A DNA stretch of 7,236 nt from Deltaproteobacteria bacterium (GCA_030698575.1 JAUYMQ010000574.1:1-7236), one strand, 5' to 3'. Positions 1-6,426 are shown, counted from the first letter of the stretch. The notes: generated by a model not told the origin, from the sequence alone. Numbers and translations are program-made.

Positions 1-13
1 CCCTTGATAGATT

Positions 14-31
14 ACTGAATGACCATTCAGT
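14..31. promoter_or_regulatory. Perfect 18-bp palindrome, probable TetR-family operator
   Basis: The sequence ACTGAATGACCATTCAGT is an exact inverted repeat with 8-bp arms around a 2-bp centre (AC). It lies 127 bp before the thiolase start. Operators of this size and symmetry are typical of TetR-family repressors, and the TGAATG half-site resembles the one recalled for Bacillus FadR, a repressor of beta-oxidation genes. A candidate -10 box TCTAAT (58-63, 5 of 6 matches) lies downstream, and a TTGATA hexamer (4-9) lies just upstream. Neither has a well-matched partner at normal spacing, so the promoter itself is not resolved. The site could instead serve a gene left of the window. The palindrome is seen; the regulator family and target are inferred. 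Confidence 0.6.
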
Positions 32-146
32 CGCATCCGGGCGGCTGGCGTGTATCTTCTAATAACGCCGACGCGTAGAGCACCCAACCCCCAAGCCGGG
101 GCGCGCCGTGCACCCTCCATCGGGGGGCGCGAGCGGCCCTGAACAA

Positions 147-155
147 GAGGTGAGG
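147..155 (+). promoter_or_regulatory. Ribosome binding site that sets the thiolase start
   Basis: GAGGTGAGG lies immediately before ATG 159 and closely matches the anti-Shine-Dalgarno complement. It supports ATG 159 over the upstream in-frame GTG at 108, which has no such site and would add 17 residues with no thiolase similarity. Confidence 0.8.
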
Positions 156-158
156 AAA

Positions 159-1307
159 ATGGCAGACGCCTACATCATAGACTCGGTACGAACCGCCCGC
201 GGAAAGAGAAAGGGATCATTCGCGCTGATGCATCCAGTCGATGTCGCCGCTGCGCCGCTGCAGGCGCTCGGCGAGCGCAATCCGAAGATCGACGTCCGGG
301 AGATCGAGGATGTGGTCTATGGCTGCGTGACCCAGATAGGCGAGCAGGGCACCGACATCGCCCGCGCGGCGGTTCTGACCGCCGGCTGGCCGATTGACGT
401 CTCGGGTGTGAGCCTCAATCGCTTCTGCGGTTCGGGGCAGCAGGCGTGCAATTTCGCCGCGCAGGCCATCATGAGCGGCACCTTCGATCTGGTCGTCGGC
501 GGCGGCGTCGAGCACATGACGCGAGTCCCCATGGGCGCCGACATGGGTCCCCTCTCGGAGAAGCTCACCGAGTTGTACCCGGATCTCATTCCGCAGGGTC
601 TCTCGGCCGAGATGATCGCCGAGAAGTGGGACATGAGCCGCGAGGAACTCGACCGGTTCGCCTTCGAAAGCCAGATGAAGGCAAAGACCGCCTGGGACGA
701 GAATCGCTTCAAGAAGTCGATCATTCCAGTCAAGGTCCCGACTGAGGGCGGTGGCAACAAGATCTTCGACCGTGACGAGCACATGCGGCCGACCAGCACC
801 CTCGAGGGGCTCGGCAAGCTCCAGCCGAGCTTCAAGCCCGACGGGAGGATGACGGCCGGCAACTCGAGTGGCATCGTGGATGGCGCGGCGGCCGTGCTGA
901 TCGCGAGCGAGAGCTACGTGAAGGAACACGGACTGAAGCCGCGGGCGCGATTCGTTTCGATGTCAGTGGTCGGGACGGATCCCGTCATCATGCTCACCGG
1001 CCCTATCCCTTCCACCCAAAAGGCCCTCAAGAAGGCCGGCCTCAAGCCGGGCGATATCGATCTCTACGAGATCAACGAGGCCTTCGCGCCGGTTCCGCTG
1101 ATCACGATCCGCGAGGTGGGCATCGACCCGTCCCGCGTCAACGTGAACGGCGGCGCCATCGCGCTGGGGCATCCGCTCGGCGCGACGGGGGCGATGCTTC
1201 TCGGCACGCTCGTCGATGAGCTGGAGCGCACCGACAAGCGGTACGGCCTGGCGACGATGTGCATCGGCTTCGGCAGGGGAATCGCGACTATCATCGAGCG
1301 CGTCTGA
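159..1307 (+). CDS. Thiolase family protein (acetyl-CoA acyltransferase)
   Basis: This is a complete 382-residue thiolase, the usual length for the family. Degradative thiolases cleave 3-ketoacyl-CoA with CoA in beta-oxidation; biosynthetic ones condense two acetyl-CoA. All catalytic landmarks are visible: the nucleophile Cys90 in LNRFCGSG, the NEAFA motif at 306-310, His338 in [15 protein letters not shown], and the second catalytic Cys368 in MCIGFGRG. The usual CIGGGQG around the last cysteine is CIGFGRG here. The N-terminal [11 protein letters not shown] and the [13 protein letters not shown] stretch (113-126) are also typical. The start at ATG 159 has a strong ribosome binding site. A TetR-type palindrome lies upstream and an intrinsic terminator follows, so the gene is probably transcribed alone in this window. 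An acyl-CoA dehydrogenase 1.2 kb downstream favours a degradative role, by inference. Family assignment is firm; substrate chain length cannot be read. Confidence 0.96.
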   Translation: MADAYIIDSVRTARGKRKGSFALMHPVDVAAAPLQALGERNPKIDVREIEDVVYGCVTQIGEQGTDIARAAVLTAGWPIDVSGVSLNRFCGSGQQACNFAAQAIMSGTFDLVVGGGVEHMTRVPMGADMGPLSEKLTELYPDLIPQGLSAEMIAEKWDMSREELDRFAFESQMKAKTAWDENRFKKSIIPVKVPTEGGGNKIFDRDEHMRPTSTLEGLGKLQPSFKPDGRMTAGNSSGIVDGAAAVLIASESYVKEHGLKPRARFVSMSVVGTDPVIMLTGPIPSTQKALKKAGLKPGDIDLYEINEAFAPVPLITIREVGIDPSRVNVNGGAIALGHPLGATGAMLLGTLVDELERTDKRYGLATMCIGFGRGIATIIERV

Positions 1308-1333
1308 TCGCCATGCAGCAACGGTAGATGACA

Positions 1334-1374
1334 GCCGCCGGGCGGGACGCTACCCGTCCGGCGGCGTTCTTTCG
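1334..1374 (+). terminator. Intrinsic terminator after thiolase
   Basis: A 13-bp GC-rich stem (1334-1346 pairing with 1353-1365, one G-U pair) closes a 6-nt loop ACGCTA. It is followed by GTTCTTTCG, a short T-rich tail. It begins 26 bp after the thiolase stop codon and should end that transcript before the phosphatase gene. The T-tract is interrupted by a C, so efficiency is uncertain, but the stem is very stable. Confidence 0.82.
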
Positions 1375-1476
1375 GGCGTAGACAACCGAATGGCGCGTCC
1401 GGTACCAGGGTGATAGCCTGAGCAACGGGCGGCGCTCTCCGGCCGTCGCCGCGACCCGCGATTGCCGAGCCGCCCC

Positions 1477-2412
1477 ATGCCGCGCCATGCCGCCATCGAT
1501 ATCGGGACCAACACCGTATTGCTGTGCGTTGCCGACTGGGACGGGCGGCGGCTGGAGCCCCTTCTCGATCGATCGGTCATCGCCCGCCTGGGCGAGGGGC
1601 TCGAGGCCTCGGGGGTCCTTCGAGAGGAAGCCATGGTCCGCGCGCTGGAGGCGCTGGACGCGCACCTGAAGGCGGCCCGGGCCGAAGGTTGCGAAGTGGT
1701 GGCCGCCATCGGGACCGCGGCGCTTCGCGACGCCGGTAACGCCGATCAATTCGTTGCCGAGGCGAAGCAGCGTTTCGGGCTTGAAATCGAAGTTATATCG
1801 GGCGAGGAAGAAGCCCGCCTCGCCTTCATGGCCGTCGCCCGGGGCCGCGAAGAAGAAGGCGTGCCGGCCGCGGGACGGCGACTGGTGATGGACATCGGGG
1901 GCGGCAGCACGGAGTTCATCCAGGGCGAGGGGCAGAGCGTTCGAGCCCTCCGTAGTCTGCCGCTTGGTTCGGTGCGTCTCACCGAGCGATTCCTCCGGGG
2001 CGATCCGGTCAAGCCCGGCGAACTCGCTGCGTTGCGAGAAGCCGTGCGCGAGGGCCTCGCGGTCCTTCCGGCCGGCGAGGGCGGGGGCGCTGAGATGGTG
2101 GGCGTCGCCGGGACGAACACGACGCTTGCCGCGATGAAGCGCCGCCTCCCGCGCTACGACGCCGCTGCCATCCGGAAAACCCGGCTCACGCGAGTTGATC
2201 TGGATGCGCTCATCGGAATCCTGGCAGAGCGCACCGTGGCCGAGCGCAGGCAACTGCCGGGCCTCGAGCCGGGACGAGCAGACGTGATTCTCGCTGGGGC
2301 CGTGATCGCCCGTGAGGCGATGGGGCATCTGGGTTTCGAGGAAATGGGAGTTTCGGACAGAGGCGTGCGCCACGGCGCGATCTACCGACTTCTGGAGAGG
2401 CTGCAAGCGTGA
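1477..2412 (+). CDS. Ppx/GppA family phosphatase (short form)
   Basis: This is a 311-residue member of the actin-like ASKHA Ppx/GppA family, which removes terminal phosphate from inorganic polyphosphate or converts pppGpp to ppGpp. The first phosphate-binding loop AIDIGTNT is at residues 6-13, GEEEAR at 109-114 holds the likely catalytic glutamate (Glu110), and the second loop DIGGGSTEF is at 139-147. [12 protein letters not shown] (209-220), [15 protein letters not shown] (261-275) and VSDRGVRHG (292-300) complete the core. It ends there, without the C-terminal HD-like domain of the ~500-residue E. coli enzymes, so it resembles the short two-domain form. ATG 1477 places AIDIGTNT close to the N-terminus as usual. 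No clear Shine-Dalgarno precedes it, and an in-frame TTG at 1462 would add only five residues. The 169-bp upstream gap holds the thiolase terminator and a TAGACA hexamer (1379-1384) without a convincing -10 partner. Ppx and GppA activity cannot be told apart by sequence here. Confidence 0.93.
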   Translation: MPRHAAIDIGTNTVLLCVADWDGRRLEPLLDRSVIARLGEGLEASGVLREEAMVRALEALDAHLKAARAEGCEVVAAIGTAALRDAGNADQFVAEAKQRFGLEIEVISGEEEARLAFMAVARGREEEGVPAAGRRLVMDIGGGSTEFIQGEGQSVRALRSLPLGSVRLTERFLRGDPVKPGELAALREAVREGLAVLPAGEGGGAEMVGVAGTNTTLAAMKRRLPRYDAAAIRKTRLTRVDLDALIGILAERTVAERRQLPGLEPGRADVILAGAVIAREAMGHLGFEEMGVSDRGVRHGAIYRLLERLQA

Positions 2413-2418
2413 GGCACG

Positions 2419-2434
2419 GCCGGCGGCCGCCGGC
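2419..2434. repeat. Perfect 16-bp GC palindrome between phosphatase and dehydrogenase genes
   Basis: GCCGGCGGCCGCCGGC is self-complementary and starts 7 bp after the phosphatase stop codon. In RNA it could form a 6-bp stem with a GGCC loop. No T-tract follows, so it is not a canonical intrinsic terminator. It may be an mRNA 3'-end hairpin, or chance in GC-rich DNA. Confidence 0.45.
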
Positions 2435-2480
2435 GGACCATAACGGGCGATGCGGGAGGCGGGCGGCTGCACCCGGCGCT

Positions 2481-2490
2481 GGGAGAGGAG
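2481..2490 (+). promoter_or_regulatory. Ribosome binding site that sets the acyl-CoA dehydrogenase start
   Basis: GGGAGAGGAG ends 5 bp before ATG 2496. An ATG at 2491 is closer but runs into a stop after two codons (ATGTCATGA), and that stop overlaps the true start. The in-frame upstream extension to 2409 is arginine/glycine-rich with no family similarity. Confidence 0.8.
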
Positions 2491-2495
2491 ATGTC

Positions 2496-3662
2496 ATGAA
2501 CTTTGCGATTCCCGAAGAGATGAAGATGGTGCTCGACGCGCACCGGAAGTACGTCGAGCAGGAACTGCTCCCGCTCGAGCGCCAGCACGGGATCGAGAAG
2601 CGTGATCCGGACGAGGAGCTTCCTCGCGAGCTGGTCGAGCCCGTCATCCGCCGGTCGGGCGAGCTGGGCTTCTACGGAATTCACATGCCCGAGGACGTCG
2701 GCGGCGGAGGCATGGACAACGTCGGCGTCACGCTTCTCCGGGAGCAGGCCTTCTCCTTCGGCTCGGCGCTTGCGGCGGCCAGCGTGGCCGGTCCGGAGGG
2801 CCCGAGTCTCATCCTCGTGGACGCCAACGAGGAGCAGAAGAAGAAGTTCGTGGAGCCTCTGGTCCGGGGAGAGATCACGACGGCCTTCGCGCTGACGGAG
2901 CCGGGGGCGGGATCCGACGCGCAGTCGATCCGCACGCGGGCGGTGCGCGACGGCGATCACTACGTGCTGAACGGCCAGAAGGTCTTCATCACCAACGGTG
3001 CCCACGCCGCCTTCGCCATCGTCTTCGCGGTCACGAATCCGGAGCTGAAGGGGCGCGGGGGGATCTCGGTCTTCCTGGTCGAGAAAGGCACGCCCGGCTT
3101 CCGCGTGGGACGCAAGAATGTCGGGATGATCGGCGGCACGTCGCAGGTGGAGCTAATTTTCGAGGATTGCCGGGTGCCGGCCGCGAACCTCCTGGGGCAG
3201 GAAGGCTTCGCATTTGTGACCGCCATGCGCTTTCTCGGCGCCGGCCGGCTCTCCATCTCTGCGATGTGCCTTGGCATCGCGCAGCATCTCATCAATCGCA
3301 GTCTGGACTACGCCAAGCAGCGTGAGACCTTCGGCCGTCCCATCGCCGAACGGCAGGCCATCCAGTGGATGCTGGCCGAGATGGCGACCGAGCTGTACGC
3401 CGCCAAGAACATGACCTACCACGCCGCCTGGAAGTGCGATCAGGGCGATCCAATCGTCCGCGAGTCATCGATGTGCAAGCTCTACACCACCGAGATGGTG
3501 AACCGCGTGGCCGATCATGCCGTCCAGATACACGGCGGCATGGGATGGATGCGGGAGCTGGACATCGAGCGGTACTACCGGCTGGTGCGTATGCTCAGGA
3601 TTGTCGAGGGCACCTCGGAGATCCAGAAGATGATCATCGCGCGGTCGCTCCTGGCGGAGTAG
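2496..3662 (+). CDS. Acyl-CoA dehydrogenase
   Basis: This is a complete 388-residue flavoprotein of the acyl-CoA dehydrogenase family, which introduces an alpha-beta double bond into acyl-CoA and passes electrons to ETF. The three-part fold is recognisable: an N-terminal helical domain (about 1-120), a beta domain (about 128-225) with ALTEPGAGSDAQS (132-144) and LNGQKVFITNG (158-168), and a C-terminal helical domain (about 235-388). FAD-contact motifs are TFGRPIAERQAIQ (278-290) and QIHGGMG (344-350). The likely catalytic base is Glu371 in IVEGTSEIQ, where many relatives have YEGTSEIQ; the family variant with valine keeps the glutamate. The gene follows the phosphatase by 83 bp with its own strong ribosome binding site. 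It would supply the first beta-oxidation step while the upstream thiolase supplies the last. No hydratase, hydroxyacyl-CoA dehydrogenase or ETF gene is in the window. Substrate class (straight-chain, branched or aromatic) is not determinable. Confidence 0.95.
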   Translation: MNFAIPEEMKMVLDAHRKYVEQELLPLERQHGIEKRDPDEELPRELVEPVIRRSGELGFYGIHMPEDVGGGGMDNVGVTLLREQAFSFGSALAAASVAGPEGPSLILVDANEEQKKKFVEPLVRGEITTAFALTEPGAGSDAQSIRTRAVRDGDHYVLNGQKVFITNGAHAAFAIVFAVTNPELKGRGGISVFLVEKGTPGFRVGRKNVGMIGGTSQVELIFEDCRVPAANLLGQEGFAFVTAMRFLGAGRLSISAMCLGIAQHLINRSLDYAKQRETFGRPIAERQAIQWMLAEMATELYAAKNMTYHAAWKCDQGDPIVRESSMCKLYTTEMVNRVADHAVQIHGGMGWMRELDIERYYRLVRMLRIVEGTSEIQKMIIARSLLAE

Positions 3663-3668
3663 CTCCCG

Positions 3669-3703
3669 GGCCCGGCGCCTTCTCGCGGAGCGAAGGCCGG
3701 GCC
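3669..3703 (+). other. Long GC hairpin between dehydrogenase and TMTC-like gene
   Basis: Left arm 3669-3682 pairs with right arm 3692-3703 (GGCCCGG with CCGGGCC, CCTTC with GAAGG), leaving a 2-nt bulge and a loop of about 9 nt. It lies 7 bp after the dehydrogenase stop and 23 bp before the next start. There is no T-tract, so it may reduce or separate expression of the two genes but is not a standard terminator. Confidence 0.5.
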
Positions 3704-3725
3704 AACATGGTATGGCGCCGACGAG

Positions 3726-5558
3726 ATGCTGAAAGGCCCCGTCCCCTACGTCCTGCTCGCTTTCCTGACGGTAGGCGCCTATCTCCCCGCGCTCTCCGCC
3801 GGCTACACGAACTGGGACGATCCACCCGCCGTCATCGACAACCCGCTCGTCGCCTCGCTCACCCCCGCGAACGTCGCGGGAATGTTCTACGGGCCCCACG
3901 CGATCGTCGTGGGTCTCTACGCTCCGCTCACACAACTGAGCTTCGCTCTCGACAGGGCCATCCTGGGACCGGGCCCCGCCGGACACCATGTGGTGAACGT
4001 CCTGTTGCACGCCGGGGCGGGACTGCTGCTGTTCGCCTTCATGCGGCGCTACCTGCGGGACTCAGCGGCGGCGCTGCTCGGGGCAGCGGTGTTTCTCGTC
4101 CACCCGGCCCAGGTGGAGAGCGTGGCCTGGATCGCCGAGCGGAAATCGGTCCTCTCGGGGCTCTTCATTTTCGCCGCGCTCCTGGCCTACATTCGCCGGA
4201 CCCGGCCCGGCCCGCGCTCCTTCGCGCTCCGCGAGGAGTGGCCCTCACTCGCCTTCACCCTGCTCGCGCTGCTTTCGAAGCCTGTCGCGGTCGTGCTGCC
4301 GCCGATCCTGGCTGCGCTCGATCTCACGCGTTCCCCTGAGGAGGGCCGCGTCGAGAGGGACTGGCTGTTCGGCCGCACGGTCATGCGCGCGCTACTGTCG
4401 AAGTGGCCCTACTTTCTCCTCGCCGGCGCCGCGTCGGTCGCCACGCTCTGGGGGCATGCGCACCAGGGCGGGTTCAATGCACCGTCGCGGGCATTCGTGC
4501 CCACCCTGGCCACGGCCCTCTCGGTCGTCCCCGAGTATGCGCGGATTGCGCTCTGGCCCACAAACCTTTCCGCGCACCGGGTTGTCGCCGAGCAGGCGAG
4601 CGTGTTCGACCCGGCGGCGCTGTTCGGCCTCCTCGTGTTGCTGGGTGCGGGAGTGCTCGCGTACCGGCTGGCCCGATCCTCGCGCGTGGCACCGTTCTTC
4701 ACCGTCTGGGTCGCCGCGGCCTTCCTTCCCGTGTCGAATATCATTCCGCTCGATGTGTACATCGCCGAGCGATACCTGTACCTGCCACTCGCGGCGCTGG
4801 GTGCGGGCGCGGCCTCATGGCTCGTCCCCTGGGCGCAGCGCCGGGGCGCAGCGCGCCGGCAGGCTGCGACGGCCGCCGCCTGCGCCGTCATCGTCCTCCT
4901 CACGGGGCTGGCTTTCGATCGCGCCAGGGTATGGCGCGACAGCAGGACGCTCTGGACGGACACGCTCGCCAAGTCACCCACCTCGGCGAAAGCTCACGTC
5001 AATCTCGGGCTGGTAGTCATGGAGGGGGGCGATCCGGAAGGCGCGGCGGCGCATTTCAGCGAAGCCGTCAGGCTGGAGGGACTCGCGGACGCCTGGCTCA
5101 ATCTCGGGATCGCGCTGTCGCGGCAGGAGCGACCCGAAGAGGCCCTGCGCGCCTTCGAGGCTGCCAGGGGCGTATCGCGGGATCTGCCGGACGTTGATTA
5201 CTGGCGCGGGCGAATGCTGAGGTCGCTCGGAAACGGCGTGGCCGCCGAGGCGGCCTATCTCGAGGAGATAGCCCGGCGTCCGGCGTTCACGCCGGCGTGG
5301 ATCGACCTGTCGCTGGTCCAGGCGGGGCAGGGCAGGGTCCAGGACGCCCTCGTTTCGATCGAGCGCGCGGTGGCGATCGATCCGGGCAACCCGGAGGCGC
5401 TGTTCAACCTCGGGTTGCTGCGCCTGCATGTGGCGGGGGACCGGGCCGGCGCCCGGGAGGCGTTCACGCGTTGCATCGAGAGAGCGGGCGCGTCGGATCT
5501 GGGAAGGAAGGCAAAGGGGTTCTTGCAGAACATGGATGCATCGGAGGGCGCGCGCTAG
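3726..5558 (+). CDS. TMTC-like multipass GT-C membrane protein with C-terminal TPRs
   Basis: This is a 610-residue integral membrane protein. Residues 1-400 carry about ten to eleven hydrophobic segments (near 7-25, 88-107, 112-129, 139-156, 174-200, 225-243, 260-277, 296-316, 320-340, 350-368, 380-398). Residues 421-590 form about five TPR units (starting near 421, 454, 488, 522 and 556) with the Trp/Leu-Gly/Ala pattern. The first loop has YTNWDDP (27-33), an acidic pair where GT-C glycosyltransferases keep their catalytic acid. HPAQVESVAWIAERK (126-140) and AERYLYLP (347-354) are hallmarks shared with eukaryotic TMTC O-mannosyltransferases and many bacterial relatives. The inferred role is transfer of sugar from a lipid-linked donor, with TPRs binding a partner outside the membrane; bacterial members are mostly uncharacterised. 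ATG 3726 is the only good start, though its ribosome binding site is weak. It follows the dehydrogenase by 63 bp containing a hairpin. Function in acyl-CoA metabolism is not implied. Confidence 0.88.
   Translation: MLKGPVPYVLLAFLTVGAYLPALSAGYTNWDDPPAVIDNPLVASLTPANVAGMFYGPHAIVVGLYAPLTQLSFALDRAILGPGPAGHHVVNVLLHAGAGLLLFAFMRRYLRDSAAALLGAAVFLVHPAQVESVAWIAERKSVLSGLFIFAALLAYIRRTRPGPRSFALREEWPSLAFTLLALLSKPVAVVLPPILAALDLTRSPEEGRVERDWLFGRTVMRALLSKWPYFLLAGAASVATLWGHAHQGGFNAPSRAFVPTLATALSVVPEYARIALWPTNLSAHRVVAEQASVFDPAALFGLLVLLGAGVLAYRLARSSRVAPFFTVWVAAAFLPVSNIIPLDVYIAERYLYLPLAALGAGAASWLVPWAQRRGAARRQAATAAACAVIVLLTGLAFDRARVWRDSRTLWTDTLAKSPTSAKAHVNLGLVVMEGGDPEGAAAHFSEAVRLEGLADAWLNLGIALSRQERPEEALRAFEAARGVSRDLPDVDYWRGRMLRSLGNGVAAEAAYLEEIARRPAFTPAWIDLSLVQAGQGRVQDALVSIERAVAIDPGNPEALFNLGLLRLHVAGDRAGAREAFTRCIERAGASDLGRKAKGFLQNMDASEGAR
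4986..5495 (+). other. TPR-array coding segment of the TMTC-like gene
   Basis: This segment encodes residues 421-590, about five 33-34-residue helix-turn-helix units. The first (AKAHVNLG), second (ADAWLNLG), fourth (TPAWIDLS) and fifth (PEALFNLG) open with close TPR matches. The third (PDVDYWRG) is more degenerate, and the fifth carries a one-residue shift in its second helix. TPRs mediate protein-protein contact. In TMTC proteins they lie on the lumenal side, which corresponds to the periplasm or outer face in a bacterium. Confidence 0.8.
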
Positions 5559-5568
5559 ACGGCGTGCC

Positions 5569-5589
5569 GGTCCGCCAGGGCGGCGGATC
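5569..5589. other. Hairpin in the convergent gap, possible bidirectional terminator
   Basis: GGTCCGCC (5569-5576) pairs with GGCGGATC (5582-5589, one G-U pair) around a 5-nt loop. It sits in the 33-bp gap between the plus-strand TMTC-like stop and the minus-strand peroxiredoxin stop. Such a position suits a terminator used by both strands, but no T-tract follows on either side, so the call is tentative. Confidence 0.4.
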
Positions 5590-5591
5590 CG

Positions 5592-6053
5592 TCAGGCGCC
5601 GAGCCCATCCAGCACGCTCAGCAGCTCAGCGTCGTTCGGCCGCATGATCGAGAGGGGTTCGACGTCCTTGTGCCGGACGGCGCCCTCCTTGTCGATGATG
5701 AAAGTGGCGCGGCGGCTGTGAAGGCCGAGGGGGCCCATGACGCCGTAGGCCCGGGCAACCTCCTTCTTGTCGTCGGCGAGGATGGGAAAGTTCAGGCCGA
5801 GCTTGGTCGAGAACTTCTGCTTCGAAGCCTGCGGTTGCACGCTCACTCCGAGCACCTGCGCGTTCTTCGACTGAAACTTCGACAGATCGTCGCGAAAGGA
5901 ACAGAGCTCTTTGGTGCAAACGGGCGTGAAATCGGCCGGGTAGAAGGCCAGGACCACGTTCTTCTTCCCCCTGTAATCCGAAAGCCTGACCTTTTTCCCG
6001 TCCTGATCGGCCAGTTCGAAATCGGGCGCCTTCTGACCCACCTCGACGCTCAT
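5592..6053 (-). CDS. Peroxiredoxin, BCP/PrxQ-type thiol peroxidase
   Basis: This is a complete 153-residue AhpC/TSA-fold peroxiredoxin that reduces hydrogen peroxide and organic hydroperoxides with thiol-derived electrons, probably in the cytosol because no signal peptide is present. The active site [15 protein letters not shown] contains the family PxxxTxxC pattern (Pro39, Thr43, peroxidatic Cys46). Cys51 lies five residues on, the resolving-cysteine spacing of atypical 2-Cys BCP/PrxQ enzymes. Conserved arginine is supplied by Arg114/Arg115 in [13 protein letters not shown] (112-124). The start ATG (complement of 6051-6053) has a good ribosome binding site TGGAGG (complement of 6061-6066). 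The acidic zinc-ribbon gene ends 27 bp upstream on the same strand, so the two are likely one operon driven from the promoter near 6460-6489. The reductant (thioredoxin or other) is not shown. Confidence 0.95.
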   Translation of the reverse strand: MSVEVGQKAPDFELADQDGKKVRLSDYRGKKNVVLAFYPADFTPVCTKELCSFRDDLSKFQSKNAQVLGVSVQPQASKQKFSTKLGLNFPILADDKKEVARAYGVMGPLGLHSRRATFIIDKEGAVRHKDVEPLSIMRPNDAELLSVLDGLGA

Positions 6054-6080
6054 ACGCGTGCCTCCAGTCTGCCTGCTGAG

Positions 6081-6383
6081 TTAGTCGTCGTCCTCGAGGT
6101 CATCGTTGTCGTCTTCGTCGTCGAAATCATCATCGTCGTCGAAGTCGTCATCGTCGAAGTCTTCGAAATCATCGTCGTCCCCGTCTGACGCGGACTCGTC
6201 TGACGCGTCGCTCTCCTCGTCGTCATCCTCGGCCTCGTCGTCGTCCTCGGGCTCGTCGGGGTCATTTCCCTCGTCGATGTCGGGGTCAATTTCCTCGCTC
6301 GAGCAGAAGGGACAGCTCGCGATATCGCTCTCCCGCTCGTCCATGTAGAAACGTTTGTGGCAGTCGCCGCAGTAGTAATTCAT
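6081..6383 (-). CDS. Small zinc-ribbon protein with extremely acidic C-terminal tail
   Basis: This is a 100-residue protein of unknown function. The first ~27 residues form a compact zinc ribbon with two CxxC knuckles (Cys5/Cys8 and Cys24/Cys27). All lysine, arginine and histidine residues fall in the first 20 positions. The remaining 73 residues contain 50 Asp or Glu, with phenylalanines spaced through aspartate runs near the end (FEDF, then DDDDF and DDDDDF blocks), so the tail should be disordered and strongly negative. The architecture, and the KRFY segment between the knuckles, recall the FYDLN_acid (TIGR02300) type of small proteins; that likeness is inference and the DLN residues are absent. 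The start ATG (complement of 6381-6383) has only a weak AGG. A sigma70-like promoter lies about 75 bp upstream, and the peroxiredoxin gene follows 27 bp downstream in an apparent operon. Metal, nucleic-acid or basic-protein binding are all possible. Confidence 0.82.
   Translation of the reverse strand: MNYYCGDCHKRFYMDERESDIASCPFCSSEEIDPDIDEGNDPDEPEDDDEAEDDDEESDASDESASDGDDDDFEDFDDDDFDDDDDFDDEDDNDDLEDDD
6084..6255. repeat. Imperfect GTC/ATC-type trinucleotide tract (coding)
   Basis: On the plus strand this stretch is a run of gtc, atc, ttc and cct-type triplets, the complement of Asp and Glu codons GAC/GAT/GAA/GAG in the acidic tail. GAC and GAT are mixed, so it is not a pure microsatellite. 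The low complexity opens long spurious frames on the plus strand (poly-Ser and poly-Val/Ile) that are not genes. In-frame gain or loss of triplets would alter tail length without breaking the gene. Confidence 0.75.
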
Positions 6384-6398
6384 GATGCGCCTGTCGGA

Positions 6399-6426
6399 CG
6401 AACCGCTCTCGGAGCTTCGAGGTTCG
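6399..6426 (-). other. Nested hairpin in the leader of the zinc-ribbon/peroxiredoxin transcript
   Basis: Outer arms CGAACC (6399-6404) and GGTTCG (6421-6426) pair. Inside, GCTC (6405-6408) pairs with GAGC (6412-6415) around a 3-nt loop, leaving a one-sided 5-nt bulge. It would lie in the roughly 70-nt 5' leader, ending about 15 nt before the start codon. It could affect translation or RNA stability; no known riboswitch is recognised. Confidence 0.4.

Noticed and set aside
216-929. Minus-strand open frame of 237 codons
   Set aside because: Antisense shadow of the thiolase gene, whose catalytic motifs are intact.
1379-1408. TAGACA hexamer as a -35 box for the phosphatase gene
   Set aside because: The -10 positions at 17-18 bp spacing match poorly (GTACCA or TACCAG), so no promoter is called.
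1291-2472. Minus-strand open frame of 393 codons
   Set aside because: It is antisense to the whole phosphatase gene, has arginine/histidine/proline-rich composition typical of GC-rich shadow frames, and shows no recognisable motif.
3711-3731. TGGCGC followed by TGC, resembling a sigma54 -24/-12 element
   Set aside because: Spacing between the GG and GC elements is 2 bp too long, and the site overlaps the start codon of the TMTC-like gene.
3365-4339. Plus-strand open frame of 324 codons
   Set aside because: Out-of-frame overlap with the 3' end of the acyl-CoA dehydrogenase and the 5' half of the TMTC-like gene; Arg/Gly/Ala-rich and without domain features.
4403-5197. Plus-strand open frame of 264 codons inside the TMTC-like gene
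   Set aside because: Shadow frame; the overlapping frame has clear membrane segments and TPR motifs.
5670-6188. Plus-strand frame ending in a Val/Ile/Glu-rich hydrophobic stretch
   Set aside because: Antisense to the peroxiredoxin and to the acidic triplet tract; the hydrophobic end is only the complement of Asp/Glu codons.
6106-6348. Plus-strand poly-serine frame
   Set aside because: Reading of the triplet repeat in the wrong strand and phase; the minus-strand frame has a zinc ribbon, a promoter and an operon partner.
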